A model generated the notes under the pieces. That model made no database searches. It worked only from the letters and a program-made list of their open reading frames with translations, and was not told where the DNA came from. A stretch of 64,000 bases of DNA from contig NC_079234.1 of assembly GCF_028502605.1 (NCBI RefSeq), positions 558,001 through 622,000 of the forward strand, read 5' to 3'. Numbering within the stretch: position 1 is the first letter of the stretch; each line of letters opens with the position of its first letter. This stretch comes from Trichoderma breve (Eukaryota; Ascomycota; Sordariomycetes; Hypocreales; Hypocreaceae). A program made the translations under genes and the position numbers. Shown piece after piece: positions 22,094 through 35,593 of this stretch.

Positions 22094-25000
22094 CTCCAGC
22101 GCCTTGTGCTCCTCCAGCTCGAGCCGGTGGCCAAGCTGCTCCCTCTGGCCCTCGACAGGGGGCACGTCAGCCGCCGGTTTATCTGATGACGAGGCCACGA
22201 TGGATGAAGTTGACCGGCTGTTTGCGGCCTGAGATTTGGGAGTGATTTGGGTTGCTTGATGGATTGTATGTGATGGATGATGTGAGACGAAATGAAGTTC
22301 TGTCTTTGTTTTGAGTCGAGGTGTGTATGCTGTATGTCTGTATCTCTGGCTTTAGATGGTGGTGGAAGAGGGGAAAATTCTGCCTGCTCCAGATGCTGCC
22401 TCGATGGAGACTTTAACCACTCAGGACCGAAGACGCAAGGAAATGCCACAAGTATGAAATCAACAAACGTCAGACTATGAGACGCAAAGCAGTTTGAAAA
22501 TCGTGTCCGGGTGGTTGAATCGGATTTGCGTGCTTGGTTGGTTCATGAGGCAGCAATAGAATGTATGTACGTACACACATTAAAACCAGCTGCAGCCTTG
22601 AATTTCGCCTTTCGTAAGCACCGCCACATATAGAAATTGCACCGCCACATATTCCCCTCCTCTACCAACTCTTGCTCTCCTCAGCCTTACAGCAGGGCTG
22701 CTGGCTCAGCCTCGTTTCCGCCACCCACCTACTAGACTACTGGCCATGTACAGGTACCGTATCCCCCATACTGTATCCCGCTGTATCGTAATAGAGGCCA
22801 CTGCAGGCCCCCTCCAAATGCCCTGTAGCAGCAGCATCGCACAGGTGCTACAGCGCTATGCCCAGTGCGGCCCTCAGCACGCTCTCGCCCCCTCATCCAA
22901 CTGCAGCTACATCCATGTATCCTTCGGCTATTTCGCCGGCAACTTGTGCGATTTACCTAGGTAAGTACATGTACCTAGACTCTTACAATATTACAATATC
23001 ACACACCCTCTCACTAGCACAATCCGGCTCTTGAAGCGACTCGCCTCGTCATCCCTTTGCATGCAGATGATGGCACGATGACAAGTACAAGTACAGGCAC
23101 AGGTACAAGCACAAGCATCTGTGATTGATGGCAAATAAACAACACAAGATGGAAATCAATAGCTGCTATACAGGGGGTTGAGCCACTAGACCTCATCACG
23201 CCCCCCCTCCCCATCGCCCGATAGACCAGCATCGGTGTGGAATCTTTCATCGCCGCATGATTTTCCTGTAATACTTGGTTCATCCCACTTGAACCACGCC
23301 CTCGTGCTCGCTTGTCATTATCATAAGAGCTATGAGGTAAGGGGAGAAGTCGGGCGAACTCGTCCGTGAAGGATACGTGTATGTACATCCCTCCATGTAA
23401 GTCAGGTAGATGATACTCGTATCTATAATGCGGTATGACAGCAATATCAAGGCCTCTCTATATTTAGCAAACACCGCAAACACCGCAACACCGGACATAC
23501 AGGTACACACACACGCAAATCCATCATCAATGTAACTCGATGGGTAAGCGCCTTGTCCTCGGACTACGTGACCTCGTTATACACATGCACCTACCCAGAA
23601 GCTTACTGGCACAGGCAGATGAACACCGGCAACACCAAGAAACAGAGCAAGGGAGGGGTGCGTGAAGACGCACAAGGTGCAACAAGGGGGATTGGCTTGA
23701 CCCAAAGCCCTACAAACTCCTAAACCGGTAATGTAGCCCTCTCGGTTCGAATACCCGTACGGAGTTGATAGTGTACCGGTGTTTAAGATCTTTTGGTTCT
23801 TCTTTGTCACTTTTCTGCTTATCCCACGCCCTTCTTACAGCAGAGCTCTTAGCGAGGTATTTTTCCTTTTTCAATCCGGATGATCCCCAGGGAGTTAATA
23901 CCATACGATCTTCTCCTCGTGGTCTATGGTAGACTCCTCGTAAAGATGTTAGTTGGTTAAACTTGGCGTAAAGAAGGTCATGTAGGCAAAAGCGAAAAGT
24001 GAAACACGAAACACGAAAAGAAGCTAAACACAACACGAAAGACTTTGGCCTTTAATACATGTATGCATCCCCATCTGGCACTGATCGTGACTTATCTCCG
24101 AAGCATCTCCGTACCCATCGGCGATATTACATTAGCCGCTCTCCTCGTCCGCCCTCGACATTACTGTAGAATCAGGGGCCCCGTTAATTACACGAGACTA
24201 TCGTTCTCTCCTCCCACTCACCGTCCGCCGTATCGGCGCCGCCAATACGGAAAGCTCCGCATAATCTAGTCGCCAACACGGAGAGCTCCATACGCCATAT
24301 CTAGTCGCCCGACTCCTCTCGTAAACTATTCCAAATCCATACACAAACTCCAGTTCCCTTGGCACCATCATCGCCATGACATTCAAAAACCCAACGGCCC
24401 ATAAGCCTCATCCTCACCATATCCAACAGAGGGATAGTCCATTCTAAGGAGGGGAGGGGCGTTTGCGAATACTATTCAAACGGAGCGGATGTATTAACTC
24501 CTCCTCAGCTCTGCGAACTGGTGTACGCAATAGGCAATCCATCCGACCGACCCAGTGACATTCTGTTCTTGGCAGGACAAAAAGTCAAACGGCATTGATT
24601 GGGAAAATATAACGTACAAAGTAAGCATATAACATTAATTTCCGCGCAGCTCCCAACTGACAAAGAAACAAGGAGAAGCTAGCGCTAACATGACAAAGAG
24701 ACTTTACTTGTGGAAACCAGCAATAGACTCCGAAAAAAAAAAAAAAAATACCAAGCCTCGGCCTGTCATGTTTTTCCTTGTCCTTTCCCCTCCTCCCAAA
24801 AATAATCAATTCGAATTCTAAGAAAATAGGCCCCAGAAAAAGATCTTCGGGCTGGGCTATACTGGGCTACACTGGACCGTTACGAGTAAAGATTGCTGCT
24901 GACAGCCTCTGCTAGTTCGAGCCAAGAAAGCTATCCTTTTAGTTTCAACGGCTCTCTTACTTACCTCTTACCACATAGTAATTTTCTATCCCAGACTTGG

Positions 25001-28000
25001 TACTTGTGCACTTTCCTATTTCTCCTCAGCCACAAAGACTATCGGAGTAATAGTCTTACGGATACTCCAGAATTACTCCAAGACAAAGAAACTCAAACCC
25101 CCAAACCCCCCTTGGCGCCACAAAGCCTCACAGTCAGTCAAACCTACCATTCAATGCCGTCCTCGAATCCCGGGCGCCCAGGACAAGCAAAAAAAGAAAA
25201 AAGCTCTCCAGTTGTCAGCTCCGTTAGTCCCTTGTACCCTGTACCCTGTCCCTCAAGCCAATCAACTGCATCGCACCTGGTACATGCGACATGGCCCTTC
25301 TTTTCCCTCCCTCGCTTCAGCGCCACTATTTTCCTTATACGGACTTCTCTTTTCGGTCATCATCATCTGCATGGGACTGCTAGACAGTAACATGTACATG
25401 TAAGGTGCAGTGCAGGTCAGCAATTCAAGCATCGCTGAAAGGGCTGATCCCGGCTCGTTGACGTGGGAGACATCCTGCCGGTATTACAACCCTTGAATCT
25501 TTTGACGCTGGCGGAAAAGCAAGCGAAACACGGAGCAAATTCAATACCCAAGATAGATCCAAGGCCCCTCGAGAATTCAATAGCCCCCAACTTTCCCCCC
25601 ATGTAGTTGTAAGCGAAAATGCACATGCGCCGTCCAGGGCACTGTATGCTGTAATGGGTCAATCAATATTAGCAAGGCCACTCTCCTCTACTCGTACATA
25701 CGCAGACCAACCCAAACACCAAACAGACAATGAAGACAAAATAGCATGCCCGGAGACATGAGAGATCCCGGCTTCCGATCCCTCGCACTGCCCAAATCTC
25801 CTTGAAGTGGCAGCTCCCCTCCCGGAATTGCCCTTCTAAGCTGCTCTGTCTCTGTCTCTGCATGGGTTCTTCTCTGGCCCGTGCCCTGCTTCTTACAGCA
25901 TTGTATTGTCCTCTCGTCTCTGTCTTTCCTTTGCTTACCATATCCATCTCCATCTCGTCATGTTATTCATCTTTTTGTCATCACAAATTCCCCTCCCTCT
26001 ACTCAGCACCCAAAACCCCAATAATAAGATCGCAGGGGGGGTGAAAAGATCCAAGAAAAGAAGAAAACAAAAAAAGAAACACATACACATGGGCTATTCC
26101 AGTAACAAAAAGCACGACCAAGTAAGCCCATCAATCTCAAATATTCCCGCAGCTTGCTCCCGCGCCAGCACAGAAACGTAAGTAGCGTCTTTCTCCCCGT
26201 CATCTCGTCATCCCGTTACCTCAGCAAAAAAAAGCTCAAGATGCCGTTGCCGTACGAAGGGGAGACACAAGACAGACAGACAGACACACCAAAAAGCTCA
26301 AGCCAAGTCAAGCCAAGCAAGCATCGGCAAACCTGCCTTGGGATCCACCCCAAGATTGCATTGGTGCATTGAATCCTACACTGACCTAGTACCGTAGCTA
26401 CTACAGTATGTAATACATACAGTACCTTCAAAGATGTTTGTATATACTTCGTACTGTATCGCAGCGGCGTGCTGTTTTGCCTTGTACTCCATACATGCGA
26501 ACAAGTAACGTCCTACTCACCGTCGCCGCGCCTCGCAGCAGGCCAGAGTAAGACACTCGGTAGTACAGCACAAGTATGTGTGACTCGGCCATGTCAGTTT
26601 TGGTCCAAGTATGCATAAAATTCTGGAACCAGCTTATGCGCGCGTGCTTTTTTTTCTTCGTGCGTTGGATCCTGTCGGGTTTAACATGACAAACACATGC
26701 GGGAGGGGGGAGAGAGAGAGCCTTGTTGATGAATGAATCATATTGCCATTTTTTTGGTTCGTATCTAAATATTTTGAAAAATCGTGCCTTGAAACCCATT
26801 TCCAAGACTTTTTTTTGTTTGGATGTCTTTAAATCACTTTTTCTACTTCATTTAGCCTCCACCCCTTTTCGGCATTTGTCTGCGTCCTCGTCTTCCCTCT
26901 TTCGCCGGCTGGATCCTCCTCCCAAACCCCGGTGCCTTCCCCCCCCCTCCAATTCGCAGCCGGATCGTCTGGGGCCGAAAAGGTCCGTAAAAGCTATTGA
27001 TGAAACCTCGTCATCCTTTGTCATACACGCCCATGGCATCAAGGCTGTACTGTAGCAAAAAGAAGGGAAAAAAACCAGCATAAACGGCGAGGCAAGGAAT
27101 GAAACATCTTTTTTGGCTGTTCCCTCGCTCGCACATGTGTGGCACCACTTTCAAGCGGCTTCCCATGCCTAGCAGCAGCCCGTCCCAGAGGGCAATCTGT
27201 ATGTCAGCTGTTCCGGTCTGATCTCTTGCCAATGGGCATCCCATGTCTCGTTCGCTGGGCTCCGTCACACGACGGCTGGCTGAGCATCTGCTGTCCCCCT
27301 CCACCTAGGCCGAGGAGGGTAGGGCTTGGGGCCAGCCCGTGCCATGTATCTGGGACCGGGGTCTCATGCCTCAGCCCAACCAGAGCCCGTTCATCGTCAG
27401 CCACTTGCGTACAGCCCAACCTAGTGTGAAATTTCGCTCGGGAGTGGTTTGCGACGGGCTCCCACGGCCATGGGCTGGCTTTGCTTAGTTCCTCTGCAGC
27501 TCTGCGGAAATCTGCGCGTCTACGGATTTCCTTTTTCCATTCGTCTCCAGGCGTCGGCCAACGACGATTGCGTCAACATTCCTTCTCTCGCAACAGGTGA
27601 GTTCGCCTTTTGTAGTTGCAATTCGCCCCAGGGCCGGTACATAGGGCATGTCGAGTCCCACAGCGAAAAAACGGCAATTGAGACGCAAACCCGGGCTCAT
27701 CTAGACTTTCGGCAGAGGGGAGAATCAACGTCCGCCCCGAGCCCTGGTAAACGCGGGTTGCCTGGGAGCTCTTCCGAAGATTCAGCTAGCCTGCAATTGG
27801 ACAGTAGTAGTGCTCCGTAATCGTAGCAGCAAAAGAAAGAGGCAGCCCTGCGATGAAGGCACGGGGGAAAAAGAGATCCTGAATCCTGTGTGAGGCCCGT
27901 CTTAGCGGCTGACATGGGGAGCTGCCTCTCTTCGCCGAATTCGGCGGCACAGGCGCAACAGAAGCATGCGCACGTCTTACTCGTCGTGGAATCAGCCGGG

Positions 28001-28770
28001 GGGGAGGATGCTCTACCTGGGATTCTCTGCAAGCCCAGCTGCGTGCCGTGGTTTTGTCAGCCTGACCTGTTTTGCAAATGTCCAATGGCATCTTCGGCTC
28101 AACCTCCTCTCCTTCAGACCGTTGTTAGGCTGGCACCAATGCATCTTCGCCATATTACTTTCCAAGGGCACACAAAAACACCCTGCGAATTTTGGCATTC
28201 GTGTTTTGGAATCACCCTACCTCCATCGGTGGGCTGAGGCCATGTGCCCAAGAGTGGCGACATCGTATCCAGCCATCATCATGTACCCTGGCTATATTTT
28301 ACTTGTGGAAAATCACACATGGTTCCCTCCCAATGCTGAGCCAACAACATGTTTGAGAGCTCAATTTTTTTTCTTCTTTTCGTAGTGTTTTTCTTTTCCC
28401 CTAGTTTGACACCCAAGCGCCCAATTATATGAATCAACTGATTGTCGTAAAGTCGTTCGTTATCAAAGAAAGGAAACGGAAGAGAGAAAAAAAAGCCTCG
28501 GCCAATGCGAAAAATATTTATTTTGACTGTCAAATGCAAATGCAGAGCTCCACTATATCGCCTTCCGGAGCGGGTATTCCTTTTGTTTAACAAAAATAAT
28601 AACGGGAAAAAAATGTGAGGCTATGCCGTCTTCTCAAAGAAACGAGAAGAGCTTTTATGTATAAACAATTCGTTAAGTAAATCGTCATGAGAGCTGCTGC
28701 GCACGGCCGATCCTTGCAGTGAGTGCTTCGAACACAGCCGTCGAGAGCCCAAGTTTTTTCTTTTTTTTCT
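22094..28770. other. 6.7-kb stretch without a recognisable gene
   Basis: Beyond the possible yvh1 N-terminal extension (22094-22230), no frame resembles a protein family. Features seen: repeated ACAAGTAC/ACAGGTAC-type hexamers near 23078-23118; a perfect inverted repeat GTATGTAATACATAC at about 26406-26420; T-rich and A-rich runs near 24735 and 28365; and several long but composition-poor frames. The right part is the 3' flank of the zinc-finger gene. Confidence 0.5.
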
Positions 28771-30811
28771 TCACCTCGGCGAAGGGTCCTCCTCCATCAA
28801 ACAGGCATTCTCCAACATGTTTGTCCACTTGCCGCTAGTGCCTGCGTGACTGTGCTTGAGATGCTGGCGAAAGTGGTCGGCCCTGTAGAACTTCTTGGAC
28901 GAGTTGCACTCTCGGAACTTGTGCACCTCTTGAAGGTGTCGGATCCGCTCCTCCCAGTCCTGGTCAGTAGCGTGTCTTGCCTGGATACCACCGTTGAGTA
29001 AGCCGGCCCTCGCTCCAAGTCCCGATCGAGGGAACTCCTCCCCACAGTAACCACACGCATCGGCCTCGCCGGGATGCGTTGTCGATTCGTGAAACGCCCG
29101 ATTGTAGCCCGACAGCGCGGAGCACGACCATGAATGACGGCGCACATGCAGAGAGTTCTGGTGTCGCTCGGCCTCATTCTTGTTCTTGAAGCGGTTGCCA
29201 CAGAAGCTGCATTCATACTGCTTCTCGGCTTCGTGAGCACTAGGGGTTGAGTCAGCGCGCTGGAATGGTATAACAAGCAAGACAGCTTATAAAAAGGAAA
29301 CTCGGCCCAAAAATAAATGGTGGGGCATATAAAAAAAGAAAACTTAGCGCATTGTTTACGTACCTCAGCTCCTCGGCTGTCTCAAACTTCTTGGGCTTTT
29401 TGGGACAGCACTCGCACATGTAGAATCCTTGGAACTTGGTGCTGTTGGGCTTTTGCATGTCAGGGAGCTTCCGTGGGCTGGCGCCAGACGCGGTTCGTGA
29501 ATGCATAGGTGCTCTGCTGGCAACTGACGTCTTGGGGCTTGGGTTGAGGGATGCGGGCGTGTTGTATGGAGAGGTGCATGATGTGGGAGAGAGGGCCCCT
29601 GGTGAGACCCCACCGGGTGAGCGGTGGCCGTATGAGCTAGCAGAAGGCGGGATAGAGATGGAAGACATGAAGAAGCCGGGTCGCGAAGAGGCGCTGCTCA
29701 GCATTGATGTCGCGGATTGAGGGCCCGATGACAGGCGAGGAGTAGGAGAGCCGCGGGAGGCACCTTGGCCGGGCATCATGTGTAAGCCAAGGTCGTCCGA
29801 TGCAGGGCTGGCGGCCCGGCGCTTCTGACCTGCGCCTGCGTATGCATCTTCAATGTGAAGTCTCTTGAGAGAGGATGTCTCATCAATCTCCATATCGTCA
29901 GCAAAGCTGCCCTGGGTGGAAGTGGCATCATCGCTGTTGTTCCGTCTTGACCTGCCTCGGGGTGAACGATCTGGTTCTGAGCTGTCATAGGGAGAGCGGT
30001 GGTCAATTGGGGATCGGTGGAAGGGCGTTGAGTTGGGGGAGACGGCGGAAAAGGTTGGTGAGTCTCGGGGTTGCGATTCAAAGGGTGCGCGGCTGTGGAT
30101 GGGGAGTTGGATGGGTAGGTTGGGTAAGCTAGGAGCAAACCGATCGTTCTGCAGTCCTCGTGAAAGATCGCTGATGGGGCCGCTGAGAAGTGAACGGGGG
30201 GGCGACCTGTCCACCACCGTCCGGATAGGAGTCAGCATCTTCTTCGCGCTGTCGCCATGAAGGTCGGCTGCTGATTGGTAGTGAAATTGGTTGTGATGAA
30301 GCCAAAAGGGTTCGTTGTTGGAGAGGGAATCGCGGGACCTGCCATATGCAACATGTTAGTTTTATTTTACTTTCTTTTGTTACTCTGCGAGGTTTGCGCA
30401 GGCAATCAGTTCCCACCTCTCTGTGGAAGCATAGCTCGCATAGCCCTCATCGCTGGTAATGCTTCCAGCCTCCCTTCTCTTGTATCCAGATCGATCATCC
30501 AGGTGACAAGGACTCATGCTGCCGTAGCCGCTCGCAAAGGACGAGCGACTGGCAAAGGAAGAGCCACGAGAGTAGTCTCTCTTGTCCTTGAAGTCGTCCC
30601 GGAACTGGGTAGGTGCGTCGCCAAAGGGGAGGTTTCGTGGCGGAGGTAGAGGAGGAGGCACGTCGTCCCGCGTTTCGATACCAGGAATGGCCATTGCCGG
30701 ACTTCTTGAGAAGGGAATGTCTTGGTCTCTGAATCGATTGGCTCCGTTTCCAGGCACGACGATGCTTGGGAGAGGAGCAGGGACCTCTCTATACTGCGGA
30801 GGAAAGGCCAT
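28771..30811 (-). CDS. C2H2 zinc-finger protein, probable transcription factor
   Basis: About 612 residues from three exons on the minus strand (30811-30417, 30338-29364, 29239-28771), phases consistent. Residues 1-420 are Ser/Pro-rich and disordered, with SP/TP sites and a basic patch (RGRSRRNN), typical of a fungal regulator. The C-terminal 190 residues hold the zinc ligands: CECC at the end of exon 2 paired with AHEAEK across the second intron; a canonical finger CX2C-X12-HX4H (Cys467, Cys470, His483, His488); CGYC with HLQEVH; and a last finger-like unit ending FYRADHFRQHLKHSH. This arrangement is common in Pezizomycotina C2H2 proteins whose targets are unknown to me, so I give no gene symbol. 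Nuclear DNA binding is inferred from the fingers. An upstream in-frame start would add about 23 residues but lacks the good ACAACAATGG context of the chosen ATG. Confidence 0.88.
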
Positions 30812-33800
30812 TGTTGTGATGTGAGGTGGGAGTTGAAAGGCTTTTGAAGTTCGGCAAGAGATGTCGAGAAGAGAAAGCAAAGGCCGAGGTGGGCCTTTGG
30901 AGTGGAATATGTGAGCAAGAGGTGTTTGCCGTTACACGCCCATTCGAGTCATGGAAACGAATTGTAGCTGACGGGAAGTCAATGCGCCAGTGAAATGGCA
31001 AATCTACTGCTTCAGCTGCGGCAACGGGGTCCGTCGTGCGTGTCGCGTCGGCGAAGCAGGGAAGAAATGCGTAAGTGGCAATGGATTCGGAGTTTTTTTG
31101 CGTCTTCCAGGTCCAGCTCTATGGGCCGCAAAGATGCTCCGAGGCAGTGCGTGCCTGGGTGTGGTCTGGGGATGGTAGCTGAACAAAAACAGGAACAGAC
31201 AAAGAGGCAAACGTGTAAAGGCGAATAGGATTGGAGAACGAGGATTGGAAGAATGATACACGAAGCCACTAGAGGCAAGTTGAGGGGACCAAAGACATGG
31301 GATGCCCTCGAATTATAACAAGTGGGAGGTTAGGACGACTTTTAATGTAGGGGCGAGAGGCGGGAGACCAAAAGAGAAATATCAAGCTTGGTCTCCGCTG
31401 CGCTCTCTGCTCGGCCCAGCCAGAGAGACAAGACAGTGAGCAGGGCGTGGGAGTAGGAAGACGAGAGCACGGTCATGGGGCGTGCAGATAGATAGGCGAC
31501 CAGCATTGAGATGGCCTCCAACAAGTGCCAATCCTGTTAGTGCGCGGGTGGTCGTTTGGCTAGAGGAGAACCAGGGACGTGGTTGGACGAGGGGTGCCGT
31601 GCGTTGGAGGAGCCATGTTTGTTTCTTGTGTCCAAAAGTAGCCTATCTTTTTTCCTCGTCCTCTCTCGCCTCCCTATCTTGTTTTTTTCCCCAGTGCCGG
31701 GGTTGAGTCAACGAGGCGATGGCAAGGCAAAGGCACACCGACAAGGCAACCAGCCGTCGATGCCACTCACGCTGTAGCTGCCGTTGACATGTTCCCTTTT
31801 GATACCAAGCAAAGGCCGCTGAAGGCGCGAGAAGCACCAGCCTTATTGGAGCAGAGCGGAGTAATCGAAGGGAGGGGGAGGGGCGTATCCATGCTTCCGT
31901 TCCCTTGAGGACTTTGCAAGCGTACCAGCAACAGGGGCCAAGAGACGATGCAGAAGTGCTAGTAGTAGAAGCAGAAGTAGAAGCCGAGCGAAGAGCGTTC
32001 CCAGAGGATCGGTTGACTTGAGAGGTGCGTTGGACTGCAAGCCCCTCCCCAGGTGTACATACAGGTACAAGCAAGACTCGAGAGCCAACGGTGCTCGGGT
32101 GCGGCTGCTCTAGCACCGTCGTACAAGCCAAGTAGCAGGACGGGATGCGCGTGGGCAGCCCTGTCTTAGTGCCTTATGGTCCTTTAGCCTGGGGAGGAGG
32201 GGTGTGTCCATGGCTGGGCTGTAGGGCCAGCACTGACGCTCTCTCGAGATGAGTGAGAGCGAGGACGACACCCCAGTGGCCAGGAGGGGGCGTGGATGAT
32301 GCAGGCAGGGACTGGTAGGGTTAAGCACGGTGGTGTGCATGTATGTAGGGCCATTGATCCCACGAGTGGAGCGCCTCTTTCTTAGGCTGGGCTGTCTCTC
32401 CCAGGGCTGGACGAGGGACAAGGGGATGAGGGGGCGTCTGGCTTCGGCGAGGCGTGGCTGCTGTCCAGTCCCAAGTCGGCGCTAAGCAATTAAGGTAGCC
32501 AGGCAACATCCATCTCAGGTTGTGGTGAGCAGCGCGGTCTTGTTGCTGGGAATGAGTGCTGCTTGGAGAACTGACTGATGATGCCGGACGCTGGACATGG
32601 CGGCCTGCTCCATCTTTCCATCTTGTCCCTCTGGCGCTCCACTCGTCTTCCATCCCTACAGCACTGGATTATGCTCGTACTTGCATTCACTCTCCCCAGT
32701 CCCTCCTATCCCTATCTGTAATGGCTGCCATTACTGCTCCATGAATGCAGTTTCCAGGCCCCTGGCGATGGAAACGGCAAAAAAGGGAAAGCAACAAGAC
32801 CGGGGTCGTTCGACCTGCGGTATACGAATTCCGTTCCAGCACGTCGTAGCTAGGCATGTACTGTATTGTATGGCAGCACTTCCAGAACCCAGCGGCAGGA
32901 GACCATATTCCTCCGACTAGCAGGACAAGAGAGAAGTAGCCAGCTCCATCCAAGGAGAGGGGAGGGGTGTAGGGCTCTGTTATGGCAGCCCTGCGCTCAG
33001 GTGGTGGCAACGGCGCCATGCGGATGCCTCGCACTTCCTTGTTGTATAATGTCCACGTCTCTGGTCAAGGCCGTGAGATCAAGTTTGGCAGTCATAACAT
33101 GACCTAAGTTTGGCGCCTTAGCACTGGACGGACTGCCAAGACAGCGAAGTGATGAGAAATACCAGCGGATGATGTTTCAGGCGTGTCCTTGGAGAAGCAT
33201 TCGTAATTAGTCGTCCTGACCAGGCCAGCATCGTGGCCAGCTCTTACGTTAGCGATGGGATGGCCTCGGCGAACCAGGCAGCCTGCTGATTTGCGGGAGA
33301 TGGTTCGCTATGCTCGAGGCTCAGCTCAGCTCATCCTGAAGGCTGGAGATTTGGAATCGCCGTTGGAGCGCAAGAAAGACAGGGTTCGGCTTGTTGAAGG
33401 CAAGATCAAATGCTCACTAAGTCAGGGAGATGCCGCATGACAGCGGTTTACGGATATCTGTTGGATTTGGTACGAGATGTTCGTTACAAGTCACCAGCTC
33501 CCAAATTGCGGCCCCGGTACTGGGTACGGCGGGCTAGTGGGCGATCTAGTGCAGCTGTCTCAGGAAATCTCAGTCAAGTCCAAGTACCTGCTACCTAGGT
33601 TGGGCAAATCCCACTGTCGGCACCAACGATGAGATGGTACCACGACTCTGGTAAGTTGGGTGGGAAAGAGCGGCCACAGCCAAATAATACCGCTCAACAC
33701 CGCCTTTTATTCAAAAGTACCACCAACCAGTCAATCAACCCAGCCTCACCAACGTCCAGTAAACGTCACCGGCATTTCTTCGTCTTTCACCACAATCCTA

Positions 33801-35220
33801 CCCAACCCGAAAATGCCTTGGGTTGAATCAGGTCTCGGGTAGCTCATCCTCACACGCAGCGTCTCTGGCATGTCGGCTCTGGGCTAGTGCGTGCTGCTGC
33901 GTCAGAATCGCTGCTAACCCCCAACTTCGCCTTTGCATCACCAACAAGTCGCTTCAGCCTCTCAGACCCGACTGCAATCTCCGTGGACAGATGACCAAGG
34001 TTCTTGGATTGTGGCTTGCAAGACGTGTCAAGATTCCGCGGTATGTCACCTAATACTGCCTCGCAGCATGGGGTTTCAACCTGTCAAAGCCGCTTGACTT
34101 CAGCTGGGCGGATCCATGAGGCCCAACTAATCGTGCCTGCAACAGGATTCACGCAATAATTCCGCGTCCTCCATGGACTCTGCGCCCTACCGGTCCGCCT
34201 ACGCACGAGCTTCTGCTCCTGGGAGGGCTGAATCGCCCTAAGACTAGCTCAGAGCTCAGCTCGCCGTGCTGACTTAGCATAGTATGCTGTTCCCATGCAA
34301 CGAGTCACAAGCGGCGCTCCGTGCTTCCGCACAGAGGCCAGCAGTTCCCTGGAGAAATTTTTAGCTCTTGTGCTCCGGTACGTGCCCCAGCAAGCCACTA
34401 AGCCCGTCCGAGGACATTTGGCTGATCAGCTTGTGGATTTCGGCCGCCCTTTCACGTCGCCGGAGCCGACCCACGAACAGCAAGTTTTGCTGCGAAAGAC
34501 GACGATGGGAGATTCCTTGCTTAGCTCGATCAGCCTTGACATCGCCCAAGTCGAGGTTTCTTGAGCCATGACACCGCCTAAAAGGCCCCCCCATACGCCC
34601 CCCTCTTTGCAAGGACCCAGCTACGCGGACTACATGGACCTGGAGTTTGCTCAAGATGAGATTTGATATGCAACTAGCTATGGATACTGCCCCGCAATCC
34701 GAGTAATATGAACTGCGAGGCAAGCCGTCACTGGTGCAAAGAGATCTGGATGTGGGCATCAGTGCCACCTGTAAACCCGTGTCGTCAGCGCCTTTCTCAG
34801 CCCCAAGCCAGGAGACGGGAACTGTTGAGGCTGCAAACCACAATCAACTCCCTACACTGGTTCGGCTTTGACTGTCCTCGTCGTTGAAACAGGTAATTAA
34901 CGCGATGCCTGACTAGCATGTGCCAGCGGAAATGTGCTCTTGGCATTTTGCCGTACAGGAGTGACAGGTGTTGTCACGTGACAACAATGGCGAAATCGCC
35001 TTTTCTGGACATTTCATGAGACAGATTTCGGCAAGCCCTGCAGAGTCTCATCAATTCTGCTCTCCTGGGTTGAGCCATACAGGCCTCAAGGCTCAAGGTT
35101 TTAAACGAACGCTTGTGCAATCCCCTTTCTACCGGTAAACGATGGCCTCTTCAGGTAAGGTGTGTCGGTCTTTCGTGACAGGGCGTTTTTCGGAGCCGAC
35201 CACATTTCCGTGTCAGTACT
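30812..35220. other. 4.4-kb stretch upstream of the zinc-finger gene, no gene recognised
   Basis: Its left part is the promoter and leader side of the minus-strand zinc-finger gene. No plus-strand or minus-strand frame shows family resemblance; the longest (31643-32131 minus, 34361-34843 minus, about 160 codons each) have chance-like composition. It contains the perfect palindrome at 34970-34985. Confidence 0.5.
34970..34985. promoter_or_regulatory. 16-bp perfect palindrome with CACGTG core
   Basis: GTTGTCACGTGACAAC is a perfect 16-bp palindrome centred on CACGTG, about 236 bp before the small gene at 35221. It resembles the E-boxes upstream of mrp10 (shared TCACGTGA). A dimeric bHLH site is the natural reading; this is inference. 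Confidence 0.5.
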
Positions 35221-35593
35221 ATGGACCGCACCAAGTCGACAACCACGATTGTCCCAGCAAGGGTAATTCAAGATGCTGACCGGGAAGTTTGAGCACCCAC
35301 TAGTTCACACTCACAAGAGGCACTAACCCTTTCAGCTTTTGCGGTACATGATGTCGGCAATTGATGCCATTCCGCAGACCTTCCGCAAGGCGGCACTGTA
35401 TCTTGACGAAAGGGCGCCGCAGGGCGGAATAGAGCAAAAGGCAACTGACTCCCACAGCCAATCGTCCACAGCAAGGCTACAAGATCTGCGTGAGGCGAAC
35501 AGACAAGCAGCGAATACGCTTATTCATACAGCTTACGCCATGGATGAGATGGGCCGCCAACGCGCATGCACTTTGGGTCGCCCCCTCGACTAA
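35221..35593 (+). CDS. Small hypothetical protein, 99 residues, two exons
   Basis: The ATG at 35221 opens 14 codons (MDRTKSTTTIVPAR), followed by an intron (35263-35335) with donor GTAATT, a CACTAACCC branch-like sequence and TTTCAG acceptor, then an exon of 258 nt (35336-35593) in the same phase to a TAG-like stop region ending ...GRPLD-TAA. The product is hydrophilic and probably helical (LLRYMMSAIDAIPQTFRKAA, then LQDLREANRQAANTL), without signal peptide or membrane span. I do not recognise it. The well-formed intron in phase argues for a gene; the isolation in a gene desert and lack of family resemblance leave it uncertain. Confidence 0.42.

Noticed and set aside
23741..23765. GGTTCGAATACCC, resembling a tRNA B-box
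   Set aside because: No A-box or cloverleaf can be built upstream on either strand.
35154..35220. An earlier first exon (ATG at 35142) with a 61-nt intron for the small gene
   Set aside because: The splice is plausible in form but places the downstream exon out of phase and ends in an early stop.
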